Shown here: positions 35,577 through 46,968 of the stretch, in pieces
Position numbering within the stretch: position 1 is the first letter of the stretch
Layout: every line of letters begins with the position of its first letter
Assembly: GCA_016858145.1 (NCBI GenBank)
Contig: JAEHOE010000146.1
Span: forward strand, 186,001-250,000
DNA length: 64,000 bases
DNA from: Edaphochlamys debaryana
Lineage: Eukaryota; Chlorophyta; Chlorophyceae; Chlamydomonadales
Direction: 5' to 3'
Program-made: the position numbers and the translations under genes
Notes under the pieces: generated by a model
Told to the model about the DNA's origin: nothing
Seen by the model: the letters and a program-made list of their open reading frames with translations, nothing else
Databases searched by the model: none

Positions 35577-37514
35577 GGCATGTGAACGACGTAAGGGTGG
35601 TCAGGCTTGAAGCAGAGGCAGGCGTGGAATCTCCGCTGAGGCATCTAGCGGTGGGGCATCCTTGACCTTGGAGGTTCAGGGCGTACAGGAAGTGGTGAAG
35701 GGATGCATTATCTGCGGTTGGAGGCGGGGACAGCACTAAGCGCTGTGCTCAAGTTCCGGTTTCATTGGGAATCCTGGCTTTGAGACGCACTTTGCGGCAG
35801 AGCGCTGCAACGATGAGTCTTGTTCTCTTGCGTGTGCCATGCACGGCCGCTTGAGAGACACTCCTTGATCAAGAGCTAAGCACAACTTCGCCAACTCCCG
35901 GAACCTCCCCCTACGCTCCATCCAGGCGTTGGGCTGCTGCATACCCAGCTTAGTAAGCCCACACATCCCCTCAAGCCCGCACGCTACGCTTCATGCTTCC
36001 TTGAAACGCGCCAGCTTTCCTAAACACTACGTACTAGCCGTAATACCCAGCCAGGCATTGCTCCGAACAGCAGCTGCCCAGCACCTTGAGCAGCAGAAGC
36101 AGGCGAGCGAGACAAGCAGCACATGAACCCCTCGACTCCACCTAGGCCAGGCCACTTCACCCGGGGTCCCGGGCAACGGCGCCTGAAGCCCCCACTCGCC
36201 ATCGTCAACCCCCCCCCAAACGGTTCTCACCATTTCACCACAGCAGACCCAGCCAGCAACACGGCACATTTGAATCCACCTGAGGGCAGGACCACGCAGA
36301 TAGTGCTGTCCCTTTGAGCCACCCCACTCTCTGCCAAACCTCACCCCAGCCTCACCACAGCAACCCACTGGGTAGACTGGCAATCAATCTAGCCACAAGC
36401 CAGATCTCCAAATTGTTGTCGCTTTGATAATCCTACCGCTATGAGCTGCAAAGCGACAGCGGAATCACATGCCACTAGCTCATGTAACCGACCAGCATCG
36501 AAGGACCCAAGGAGCAAGTGCTGCATTGAAGTCCCCAGGTAGGTAAACTCACAGACATCAGTACCCCATGGCAGTTGTGCCAGACAGAGAGCTACACTGC
36601 AGCCCCATTCACAGACTACAGCGCAGTGGTGCACGTGCGGGTAGGGTGTAACACACACACCGGCTCCCAAGAACCACAATACCACAATACCAGAGATCGA
36701 CAATTCCAAGATCCGAGCAAGCGGTGGGCAATAAAAGCAGCCAATGCACGAGCGCAAGTCAGTGAACCACTGCAGTCAGTGCAGAACAACGAAGTCCTCA
36801 TATCAATCACACCGTCTACCGTACCCCACCCCACGATCAGAACATAGCCACATGGGACATGGCTACAGACAGGGATTGACCGAGATTGACAAGAATACGA
36901 CAGGCAGGGTCTCACTTAGCGGATTGCCTATAAGGCAAACCAGCACTGGTGATGCCGCAGCACCAAGCAACAAACCCTTCACCAGCCCCTCAGCTCCATG
37001 CAGTTGCCGCCCAGCCCCAAGGCCCCCAGGAACCGCCATGCCCACCCTTCAGCACGGCACAGGCAACGGCCCTGCAACTTCAAGCTAGCAAAATCCCCAC
37101 CCAGACCAAAGATACATATGGGCAAACACTAGCGATAAGGTGTGCATCCCACTACGCCCTTGCAGCATTACTACGACCGCAAGCGTGCTAGGGCGGTCCC
37201 TTCGTTGGTTTCCTACATTGCCCTAACCGCAACAACCAACACCAAGTCCGGCACTCCAGTCCAACGCTCCAGCACTCCAGTAAAAGCTCCAGGAAAGCAC
37301 CTGCAAGCAACAACTTCTGACCTCTTTATAGAAGGGTAGGGTCGCGCTGTGGCGCTAACCCCGAGCCTTCCCCACATTACGGGGGGTGGGCGAGCGTGGG
37401 TGCCCCGCTCGACCCGACCGCCAAATGCACGCAACGCAGCCCCTCAGGCAAGCCCTCTCTGGGGCGACCTCTGCGGGTCAGTCCTCTTCGGGACACGCCT
37501 CTGTGGGCTGCACT
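35577..37514. other. Spacer that looks less G+C-rich, no gene seen
   Basis: About 1.9 kb that, by eye, is richer in A and T than the genes around it and rich in CA-type runs. Open frames are short and have no recognised domains. The right end holds the 3' UTR and one flanking direct repeat of the gag-like gene. Confidence 0.45.
37344..37366. repeat. Direct repeat flanking the gag-like gene, distal copy
   Basis: CTGTGGCGCTAACCCCGAG preceded by GTCGCG. The same sequence recurs at 38306-38330, just upstream of the start codon, with a two-base difference in the GTCG(CG) part. The two copies bracket about 0.95 kb containing the whole gene. Confidence 0.75.
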
Positions 37515-38300
37515 CTACTTCTCGGGGCAGTTAACCGCCCAGTGCCCGGTCTTGCCGCACTTCTTGCACTTATCCCAGGACGAGAAGTCCACTCCCGGCA
37601 TAGCCGGCGGCTTGCCCCCGGGCTGCTGCCCCTTGGCGCCGCTGCCGCCGGCACCCGCTCCTGTGGGCTTCCCCTTCGCGTGAGCCGCCTTGATGGCCTC
37701 CTTCAGGGCCTTGCGCTCGGCGTCATTCCGCAGGTACGCCGCGCCCCGCAGCTCCTTCACGACGTTCCAGCCGTGCTCATACGCGATCACGTACTCCCTC
37801 GCGATCTCCACGAACTTCTCCTGGCTGGCGCCCAGCGCCGCGTCCACCTGCAGCAGCGCTGCGCTGAGGCCCGCCCCATTCTTGGCATCGACAGCCGCCT
37901 GCACCGCACCGAAAGCGGAGCCCACGTCGACAACAGCGACCTTGAACAGCTCTTCGAGCGTCTGACGCTGGCCAATCAGGCTTTTGTTGCCCTTGCCCTC
38001 GCCCGCGCCAAAGTCGCACTTGAAATTCTCGCGGGGCCCGAAGAACTTAGCTTTCTTGCGCGGCGGGGCCTCCGCGCGCGCCTCCTCCTCAACCTCCTCC
38101 TCCTCGGCTCCCGGGTCGGCCTCAAGAATAGCCAGCTCGTTCTCGGCGTCGCACAGCTGGTTAAAGCCAATCTGCTGCGGACCCGTCAGTTTGGCGTCCG
38201 GGTCGTCCTCCAATCGCTGGAGAGCGTTCTTAACAACTTTCCTCTGCTTAAGCTCCGCGATACGCGCCTTAAGGGCCGCGATCTGGTCGGTCGTCGACAT
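37515..38300 (-). CDS. Intronless gag-like protein with a single CCHC zinc knuckle
   Basis: One uninterrupted frame of 261 aa from ATG 38300 to TAA 37515, an exception among the intron-rich genes here. The N-terminus (~1-35) is a probable coiled coil (QIAALKARIAELKQRK). An acidic stretch with a Glu run and a basic RKKAKF patch follow, then a helical middle region, a Gly/Lys-rich linker, and a C-terminal zinc knuckle CKKCGKTGHWAVNC (C-X2-C-X4-H-X4-C, residues 245-258). That order (coiled coil, helical core, terminal knuckle) resembles retroelement gag or nucleocapsid proteins, which bind RNA. No reverse transcriptase or protease frame is adjacent. It could be a non-autonomous retroelement, a retrocopy, or a domesticated gene. 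The short flanking direct repeats favour insertion. Confidence 0.7.
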   Translation of the reverse strand: MSTTDQIAALKARIAELKQRKVVKNALQRLEDDPDAKLTGPQQIGFNQLCDAENELAILEADPGAEEEEVEEEARAEAPPRKKAKFFGPRENFKCDFGAGEGKGNKSLIGQRQTLEELFKVAVVDVGSAFGAVQAAVDAKNGAGLSAALLQVDAALGASQEKFVEIAREYVIAYEHGWNVVKELRGAAYLRNDAERKALKEAIKAAHAKGKPTGAGAGGSGAKGQQPGGKPPAMPGVDFSSWDKCKKCGKTGHWAVNCPEK

Positions 38301-38305
38301 TTTAA

Positions 38306-38330
38306 AGTCGCTGTGGCGCTAACCCCGAGG
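38306..38330. repeat. Direct repeat flanking the gag-like gene, proximal copy
   Basis: GTCGCTGTGGCGCTAACCCC followed by GAG, six bases from the start codon. It partners the copy at 37344-37366 in the same orientation. Confidence 0.75.
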
Positions 38331-38480
38331 CTCTCACTAGGCCTACGTAGCCAACGAGCCACGGAGACAGCACCAACGTAGCTACGTGAAACAGGCGAGC
38401 ATACCGCCAAAGGACACGAACACGCACCAAACACCCGGCACTATGTGCCGTACACACATGGGGGCTGCTCCCCGGGAACG

Positions 38481-38500
38481 TAGGAAACCTAGGTTTCCTA
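38481..38500. repeat. Perfect 20-bp palindrome
   Basis: TAGGAAACCTAGGTTTCCTA is identical to its reverse complement. It is followed by AGC...GCAAGGAAACC, a partial extra copy of one arm. It lies in the spacer between the gag-like gene and the 3' end of the second kinase. Confidence 0.85.
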
Positions 38501-38789
38501 AGCTGCGCTACGCTCCGCAAGGAAACCAGCCGAATCGACAATATTATTCATTGGGAGAAGACTTGATCAATCACCACATGTGAGATGTCCCCTCGCCGAG
38601 CATGGTCGGTCAACCAGGTGAGCACTTAGCGCCGAGCCGTGCCGGTGGAGGCACCTTGAAGAGCAAGCGCCTCCGCCCTTGCCACCGGCCGTGCGGCACC
38701 ATGCCTCCCCTCTCTCAGCCCCTCAAGCCCCTCCCCAACCACCTCCCCAAGCACCCTCCGCTGTGCAGTAGCCCCCTCGCCCGCCCCCC

Positions 38790-41700
38790 TCAGCCCTGCG
38801 CGGCCCCGCAGCTGAGGTCCAGGAGGCGCTGCACTCGGGCCACCAGGGCGGCGGCGGTGGGGCGCTGCGCGGGCTGCGAGGCCCAGCAGTCTTGCGCCAG
38901 TGCCCGGTAGTCCAGGGGCGCATCCGCGGGCAAGGCGGGGCGCAGCCCCTCGAGGACAACCTGGGTTCGTTTGACAGAGGAGAGGGGAGGGGCGGAGGCA
39001 GCGGTAGGCTGGGTCAGCGTGGCACTACGAAAGGTAGAGGTGGTGGTAACATGAGTGCTGTTGGCGGTGATGCGTACGGTCTACCTGCGGTGGTCGGTTC
39101 TACCGCCAGCCTGCCGTACCGATCACGGCGGGCTACGAATACGGCCGCACCAACGCACGGACCTTGTACGGGACGTCCAGGAAACTGTTGGCGGCGTACG
39201 CCTGGTACGGCGCGCGCCCCGTCAGCAGCTCCCACATGAGTATGCCGTACGCATAGATGTCCACACTCGCGTCCACGGCAGCACCTGCGGCCATGGCGGC
39301 GGCGGCAACGTGGGAGGGACAGCGGCTCAGCAGCAGTGAATTGCCAGCAGTCAGGGAGTACAGCGGGCGGTAGGGTACCAACAAGCCCTGGCTACCCATG
39401 CACTGCGTTGCATAGCTGACGCCTGCGTGTGACTCACCCTGCAGGAAGATCTCCGGGGCCTGATGGGTCAGCTGCGCGGGCGGGGCATCAGCGACCGACG
39501 TGGTTCCAGGTCAGTGACCAAGCGGCGAAAGCAGAAGCGGACTTAGGAATGCGGTCCATGGCAATCCCGCAGCTTGTGCCCATTGGAAGTTGCAAGCTTG
39601 CAACCCGCCCTTCCAGCTCACTGTGCCCAGTCGGTCGGGGAAGCGCAGCGCGCAGCGCCGCCCCTCCACCAGCGCCTCCTCGCCACCCTCTCCCAGGGCG
39701 GCGCCGTCGCCCGAGGGCGCTCTGGGCTGCATCAGATCTACAAAGCCTGGGCGGGGCAACGGTAAGAGGTGTTGGGGGAAGGGTCTGGACCCCGTGTGGT
39801 GGCACACGTGGCAGGGTAGACCGGCCGGGGAGGGGCTGGACGCGCAGGAGGGCCGACAAGGCACTGCTGCGGCAGGCTGCGGCACGAGGCCGCCAGTGGC
39901 GTAACGGTTAACGGTTAACGGTTAACGGCAATGCCCCTGGTGGCTCACCGAAATCGCTGAGCTTGGTGGTGAAGCCGCGCGGGTCTGACGCTGAGGAGCG
40001 CAGCAGCACGTTGGCGGGCTTGACCTGCAACAGCGCGGGCATGCAGGTACTGAGAGGATCATCCAAGCGAAGCGAAATAAAGAGCACAACGCTCTATCCC
40101 CTCCACAGCTCACGTCGCAGTGCACCAGGTTGAGCGCATGCAGGTGCCGCAGCGCCATCGCCACCTGAGGGGAGACAAAGAGAAGCCGGCGGCAGACGCG
40201 TCATGTCTCTGCTGCCGGTCCGTCCTGTTCCTGACCCTTTCACCTAACACGCCCGAGCTACTCCCTGCCTTGCCCCACCTCCAGCAGCGTCAGGTACACG
40301 GCGCGCAGCGCAGCCCCCCCCGCCAGGCGCTGAGGTGTGTTGCCCGCCGCTACAGGGCCCGGCGGACGCCCCAGCCGGCTGCTGTCGTGGGGGCTAGAGG
40401 AAAGCAGACCCGTGCCGCCGGCGCCCTCCGCGCGGGCGTTCCGGCCTAGGGCCGCCGCCGCCCGGGCCGCGGCCTTGTGGAAGAGGCCAGTGTCGATTGC
40501 GTCAGCCAGAGAGCCCATGTCGCAGAACTCCTGCAGAAGGGTGGGGGCGGCGAGGACAGAGGGGGTTACCTAGTGTGTCAAATAATACACGGGCGTTCAC
40601 ATGCGCGCCACAGTGTTTGCAGCAGTTCATCAATGTTGGAGCTAGGAGCTAGTTGGGGCCTGAAGTCCGCACACCGCGTAGCCCTGTGCAGCCTCCCCTA
40701 GGTGGGCCCAGCCGGCTCCGGCCCCAAGCCCCACCATGACGAGCGCCGTGCACAGGGGCCCTGCGGGGGATGGATAGGGGGCAGGAATTACACAGATGTA
40801 CAGGAGGGGGGGCTTGCTAGCAGCGGGCCGTACGATGGAGGCAGGGATTGTATCCCTGAAGGCCCGTGCCGCAACGCAAAGCTCACCAGGGGCTGGCTCG
40901 CCCTCCGGCACAACCGTGAGGTTGGCGGGCGAGGCGTCGCCGGGGCGGGGCACCTCCGGAGGCACGACTCGCGTGGACCACGAGTAGACCTGGGGTGCGG
41001 GGGATGGATGTCCGTATTGGATATCGTTGCTGGGACGTGAGGTAGGTGCCACGTCCAGCAGTAGCTGGCAGTAGCCATAGTAGCACAGCAGCATAGTAGC
41101 ACAGCTGGGAACGGGCCCGTGCGGTCACGCTCTCGCTTCAGACTCGCGTCAAACACACGCGCTCCTGCACGCGCTCTCCAGGCAGCCCCGTGGCCTCAAG
41201 CCTCGGCCTCACCTGCACAATGTTGGGGTGGCTGACGCTGCTCAGCACCGCCAGCTCCCGCACGCTGCGGAGGAGCTGCCGGCGCCGCTCCTGAAGCCTC
41301 TCGGGGTCGGGGCTACCGGGCGCGGCGCCGTCCTGGGCCTCCGCCTCGCAGGCGTCTGGCGGCACGATGAGCTTGACGGCCACCTTGCCGCCGTGTAGGT
41401 CCGCCAGCATCACCACTACGGGGGAACGGCAGACATGGCTGGTAGTAAGGCACGGGTTTCGGTTGTGGAATGTACTCCTTTGCTTAGCATCTGCCGTGGT
41501 ACCAGCAGCAGCAGTGTTGGGGGACTGGGTGGGCACGAATTGAGCACAAACGTTGGCTGACGCGCCGGCGTATATTGCTCTGCCGAGCCGCCCCAGGTCC
41601 TTCACTCACAACAACCACCACCCCCGGCCCACCGGAGTCGGCGCCGGTTCCCAGCGCCCGCTGCAGCCGCAGCGCTCTCACGTCGTCCTCCGCGTGCAGC

Positions 41701-44700
41701 CTGGAGCGGGCCGGGGCGCAGCAGGCGCAAGACTTAATGTTGGGGTGCCTAGTAGCGTGGTGGTCGGTGAGGGTCAGCCCGTGTTCAGCCCTTATCGGCC
41801 CGTGCCAATCAGATACTGGGGGGTGGGTACCCAAGTGGGTTACGGCGCAGCAGAGCAGAGCCCGGGGATTCATGACTCCCGGTCAAGAGGGCCCCCACCT
41901 CCCGCGCCCGCGCCCGCGTCCGCAAACACGCCGCTCCGCCGCTCGAGCGTCGGACCTACCCGCCCGCGGGCGCCGCTGCGGCCCGGCTGAAGTCCAGCTC
42001 CGCCTGGAAGCTGCCCAGCAGCAGGCTCATCTGCGCCTGCCGCTGCCCCTCCTCGCTGGCGCCGTCCGACAGCGCGCGGCTGGCCAGCATGAGGGCCAGG
42101 GCCGCAGCGTCCGGGACGTCCGCAAAGCCCTGCTGCGTCACGGCAGGCGTGCCGCCGGCTTCGGTGCTGCTGCCGTCGTTAGACATGAACGCCTCTTCAA
42201 GAGCGAGCTCACGAGCCAGGTCACGTGCCGCCGTGTGCGCCCCCGCCCCGCCGCCGCCGCCGGTGCTGCCGTGAGCGGCGCCGTTAGGTTGGTTTGCGGG
42301 TCTGTAGCCGCTGGCGCAGTGGCTGCTGAGGAGGTCGCCCACGGATACGACCGGGGACCCGTGGATGCCACCCACAGTGTGCCCGGGTGGGCTGCCGACG
42401 ATGCAATGAACGCCGCTGGCTGGGAGGCCGCTGGTGCCGGCGGCAGCACTACTGGACAGCAAGGCCGCGGCCACGGGGTTTAGGGATGTGCGGGTCGGGG
42501 AGGTGATCACGCCAGTCCCTCCTGGCGCCCCTGGCGGAGGTCGCGATACAGTGAGCAGGGGTGCGAAGATGCCATGGTTCAGCAGGTGGAGGCAGTGGCT
42601 GGTGCAGGGGTGGGAAACGGACGCTTGTTTGAGCGCTTTCTTGCACAGCCTAGCGAACGACGCTTGAGTTCCGGGACTTGGGCCCAAGAAGAACCCGGCG
42701 GATCAAAATCCCTCGGAAGGAGGAACACCTTCGGGACCCCTGCTTACCGAGTGGCTGGCCCACGCCGCCGCTGTGGATCCTGCGCTGCCGCGCGCCCGGG
42801 GCCTTGGCCGGAGGAGAGGTCAGGCCGGGGGCACCCGCCGCACCCAGGGAGGGGGCGCTGTTGAGCAGGAACGACGGCAGGCCGCCTTCGGAGAGCGCCG
42901 CGGCGGCCCCGCGTTGGGCGAGCAGCCGCAGGTGCGACCACTCCTCCGCCGCAGCGCCGCTGAGCGCATGCAGGGCAGCCGGCGCCAGGACCTGAACACA
43001 CGTACGCGCATGGGGGCAGAACGTGCTTGAGCGTCTTCGTCCGGGGCTCAGACGCCGTGTGTAATGTATGGCTGCATATATAGGCCCGAGCGAGCACAAG
43101 CAAACCGTTGAGGGCCCGACGCCCAGAGGACAACCGACGGAATGACTGGATGCCACGTGAGCCGCACCTGGAGCAAGTCCGCCACACAGTCGCACGCGGC
43201 CGTCAGCAGCGTCCGCGGCAGGGCGGCGGCGGTGGTGAGGTAGAGCACCAGGGCGGGGAGCTGCCCGCTGCCATCCGGCCCTCCCGAGCCGGGTTGCTGA
43301 AACAGCCCGCCACATGTCAGGCCCTCCCAGCAGCAGGAGAGGGCGATGAGGCTGCCGGCGGTGGAGGCGGTGCTCGAGTCGCGCCAGCTGGCGGGGCCGC
43401 TCAGGATCGAGATCACGTCCGTACAGGACTGTGAGGCGTCTTGCAACAGGCTGGCGATGGTGGGCAGCACGGCGCTGCTAATGCGCAGGCATGGCGAGGC
43501 GGCGGCTGCAGAGGAGGAAACGGCGGCGGTGCTTCGGCCTTGTCCGTGCTCGACAATCTGCTGGCTGATCGTGCCACCGGCCTTGCCGGTAAGGGAGGGC
43601 GCGTTGGGGCTCCCGGGCGGTGTCAGCAGGCGGGCGGCGAGGGAGCCCCGGAGGTTGATCAGGGAGGCGTGCCCGCCCGCACACTGCAACGAACAGGGGC
43701 AGCAATGGGAATGAAGGGCAGCGCGTGAACAAGGTAACGGTAGGGCAGGTGTTTGGGTACCGTATCAAGCTCCAGCAACAGTGGGCGCCCAGCCTGGACG
43801 GCGCAGGGGCAGGGCCCACCTGGACCGAGCCCATCCGCGAATCGGCGGCGTGGCTCCTCAGCTGCTTGGAGGAGGAGGCGTGGGCCCAGTACTTACCGCG
43901 CACTACCTGTCCCTGCGCGGCGATTTGCCGATGCGCGCTTGGCCTGGGGCACGGCATGGCACAGGAAGGAACTCGTTAGCGGACTGCGATTGCCCCGCTA
44001 AGGAACGCCCAAGCGAACCCCGTCAGGCCGCCTATTTTTAAGGTCCAACATGGGGACCAGGCCCACCGCAGAAGCGGCACGCACAGAACTGCACGCACAC
44101 TTGCGGGGGGCGGCCGCTGCCGCCGGCCTCCTCTGTCAGCAGGCGCTGCACCGCAGCAGAAAGCTTGGCGTCCGTGCTCCGCTGCTGCCCGCTCGGGTGC
44201 CAGCTCATGGCCATCAGGGCAGCTCCGGGCCCTGCAGCCCCGCCCACGGACCCACGACCACCGATCGTACGGCATCTAGGCAGCGCTGGCGCATCGTCCA
44301 GCAGGATGCCCCTGGTGGCGTCCCTTCCCGGCAGGAGCGCCAGGCGCACTGAGGCTTCCATGTACACCTCTTGGCTCAGCGCGGCTGCCAGCGCGGAGCA
44401 GAGAGCGGAGGTCATCGGCCGCACGCCACGGCAGGCGGCCATGCGCGCCGCACACGTGCTGACCTGCCATGGGCACAGTACGTAGGCACAGCCGCAGGAC
44501 AAGGGTGGGAGGGCGTTTAAGAAGCGGCACAGGCGCGATCTAGCAAAGGGCAGTTTCATTAGGGTTGACAGGAGAGGCCACCGCCACCGCCGCCACCAGC
44601 TACGCCCTAACCCCCTGTGCCCCGCCCGCCTCACCTCCTGCACCGACCGCAGCACCGGCCCCAGGCAGCAGTCGGCCACGCTGCTAGCCAGCGCCGCCAG

Positions 44701-45760
44701 AGCGCCCGGCTCACTGAGCAGCGGCCTCAGCAGCGGAGGCGGCTGGGTACCGGCACCTTCAAAGCCCGCCGCGTCCTTGGGCGTCGCTGGCAGGACCAGT
44801 AGGAGGGCTCCCACGTGCTGAGGCCCCAGCTGCAGGGCCAGCAGGACCACGTGCCAGCCGCCCTGCTGGCCAGTCGCTGCAGCGTGATGGGCACCATCTG
44901 CGGCTGCGGGCGGCGGGAAGGCCCTGCAGAGGCCGTCGATCACTCGCTGCCAGGCCGGGTCCGATGGGGCCTCGTGTACGGAGCAGGCGCTGACGGTGCT
45001 CGAGTCGTTGGTAAGCGCGGGCGGCGGCTGCGGGCAAGGGGTGCGGACATAAGGCTAGTCTACGCAGTACTACGTGGCCGTTGCTATGAGGATGAATCTT
45101 TGGCAAGAGGCAGAAGGATGGACAGATACCTGCAACCGTGGATGCATACCTGCCAAGGCGGTATGGCTAGCACCGCCGGTAGCACTGTTGAGCTCCCGAG
45201 CGCCCTGCTTGCCGGGCAGCCCACCCAAGCACTCGCATCCGCTTGTGCCCCCGACGTGCGCCGAGGCTGGGGCAGGGGCAGGCTCGCGCCCAGCAGCGGT
45301 ACGCAAACGGCGGCGGGCCCAGCGGCTGCCAGGCCCACCAGCTGTGCTGTATCCCAGTCGCTTCCTGCCTCGCCCATGCCCAGGACACTGTGGGGGGTAA
45401 ACAGGTCGGGGGAAGCAAGGGAAGGCAAACGTTAGCCAGGTTGGGTCTTGCCGGTGTGCCCCTCTCCTGTCGGGGCATGACTGCCGACACGTCGTTGGGA
45501 GCACATGGTACCGCTTACCCGACGAAGCGTGCGCCAGTTGCCTCCAGAACATATCTTGTACCTTGTGCCAAGCGCCGGAGCGGCAGACGGCCAGCTGCGG
45601 GGGAAACGCTGAGCACGCTCGGGACGAGGGCTGGGCGTACCGCCGCGAGCTCTCCGGCGGCAAGCTGGCATCTTAGGGATCCCAAGCTCTGCAAGCAGCA
45701 GCAACAGTCAAGGCAGGCGTTGTCGGGAACAAATACGCGCCTGACAAACCTCGACGCCAT
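38790..45760 (-). CDS. Large multidomain non-RD (TKL-like) protein kinase, GAF-like N-terminus
   Basis: Nineteen exons in transcript order: 45760-45519, 45387-45150, 45027-44635, 44463-44101, 43861-43820, 43683-43168, 42991-42748, 42530-41960, 41700-41606, 41415-41213, 40989-40887, 40760-40735, 40530-40279, 40164-40114, 40024-39949, 39746-39622, 39471-39438, 39284-39163, 38960-38790; 1288 aa. Kinase domain from ~880: glycine-loop-like LGTGADSGGPG, Lys916 in KVAVKL, a Glu in SVRELAVL, TALVMEFCDMGSL at the hinge, catalytic loop HCDVKPANVLL (H1111), DFG (1137-1139), HQAPE (1185-1187), DIYAYGILMWELL, QRPTAAALV. HRD is replaced by HCD. The first ~300 residues (CVPLLGASLPLPQ; WHVVLLALQLGPQHVGALLL) resemble a GAF sensor domain, which is an inference. 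The middle is helical and low-complexity. The junction of exons 4 and 5 and the exon 9 donor (GTGAAG) are the least certain; the rest are strong. Confidence 0.86.
39901..39928. repeat. Tandem heptamer (GGTTAAC)
   Basis: About 3.7 units of GGTTAAC, each containing the palindrome GTTAAC, in an intron of the second kinase about 20 bases from the exon that encodes DFG. Confidence 0.85.
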
Positions 45761-46968
45761 TCACAGCACTTTGTCACCCAGCTCCGACCACGCTGGCGCC
45801 AGCCCTACGGGCCCTTGAGGCAGACTTCCAGAGTTACGGGCACATTCATGCGCGTCTGGGCTTAAACGGATCGCCCCCTGGTTTCGCGCTGGCCTGACAT
45901 CGGGCGCTGCTGAAGCGTCCTCCCGGTGAGCTGCCTGCCCTATGAAGCAGCTGAGGAACCATCTGGACATTCGGTGGCGTGTTGGCCAAGCGCGGAAAGC
46001 CTGACACGGCCTGACTTCGCCGGGCTTCGGCCGACTCTCGCGTTCCCGGTCGTGAGTGACAAGGTCTCAATGTCCCGAAACTAGAAGATGGCTTGAACGT
46101 AAACCGAAGAGGACGTAGGCCTAAGCTTCACACTTGTCCCGATCGGATACGGCATTCGTGGATACGTGCTCCACGGGATGCACGGGGCGATGGTGACGAT
46201 GAGGCAGTATGCACCGCAGCAGGCGCGCTGCACTACGACGGCCGACAGGAAGCCAAGGATTGAGCGAAACAACAACTTTTGTTCGGTCAACCCCGGACGT
46301 CGCCGCTGTTCAGGCCCGGACCGAGCGCGATGTTGCAGTTTAAACCCGATGCAACCTAGATCCGTCAAGGGAGAGAAAATTGTAACATTTTGTCGCGGGC
46401 AGGCGAGGAGATGTGTGTTTGCTCCGCGTCCATCCTCCGCGCCCGGTATCCGCCGAGGCTTCGCCAAGGTGGCGCCGTTGACACAGCCAAGGGTCAACGC
46501 ACTACTGCAGGCTACCGAAGGCTTCTTGCAGAGTACGACTTTGCAGTTTTGTGCCGGCCGCAGTCCCAGGCCGAGGTCGGACTCGCCTCCATTTGCTGAG
46601 CAAGGGCGAGGACGGGGTACGGTGCTGAAGGACACAGCAAGATTACACAGAAGCGCTGCCAGCACCCACGGCCAGCACCCCTGCACAGCCGCGTACACCT
46701 CGGCGCACACCCCGCTATGGTCACCAGCCGCGCGGCCAACTGCCCACCCATGCAGCCAACCGCACTACGTGCCGTCGCGTACCTCGCCTCGACCGCGTGA
46801 TGACAGCGCCGCCCTCATCCTGCTGCAAGCCTCACAGTCTGCCCATACCCGCGCCGCCTGGCCTCGCTCCCTGTCCTTACCCTGTCCTTGCCGCCTGTCC
46901 TGCCAGCGGCCGCGCGCTGCTGCGGCTATGCAAGCAGCAGCCCCCGCCGCCTCCCCCTGAAACAGCGG
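45761..46968. other. Spacer: second kinase 5' region and TPR gene 3' UTR
   Basis: No gene supported. The 209-codon minus-strand frame at 46081-46710 starts with GTG and has no recognisable domain. TTACA at 46643-46647 (TGTAA on the minus strand) fits polyadenylation of the TPR gene about 320 bases after its stop. Confidence 0.45.
46643..46647 (-). terminator. Candidate poly(A) signal TGTAA for the TPR gene
   Basis: TTACA on the plus strand, about 320 bases downstream of the minus-strand stop at 46969-46971. Confidence 0.45.

Larger units (their letters stand above)
38301..38789. other. Spacer between gag-like gene and second kinase 3' end
   Basis: About 490 bases. It includes the flanking direct repeat and the palindrome, and must hold both the gag-like gene's promoter and the kinase 3' UTR. 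No gene seen. Confidence 0.45.

Noticed and set aside
37344..38330. Direct repeats as classical long terminal repeats
   Set aside because: The identity stops after about 22-25 bases and there is no reverse transcriptase, primer-binding site or polypurine tract next to them, so an intact LTR element is not supported.
46081..46710. 209-codon minus-strand frame
   Set aside because: Begins with GTG, has no recognisable domain and overlaps the probable 3' UTR of the TPR gene.
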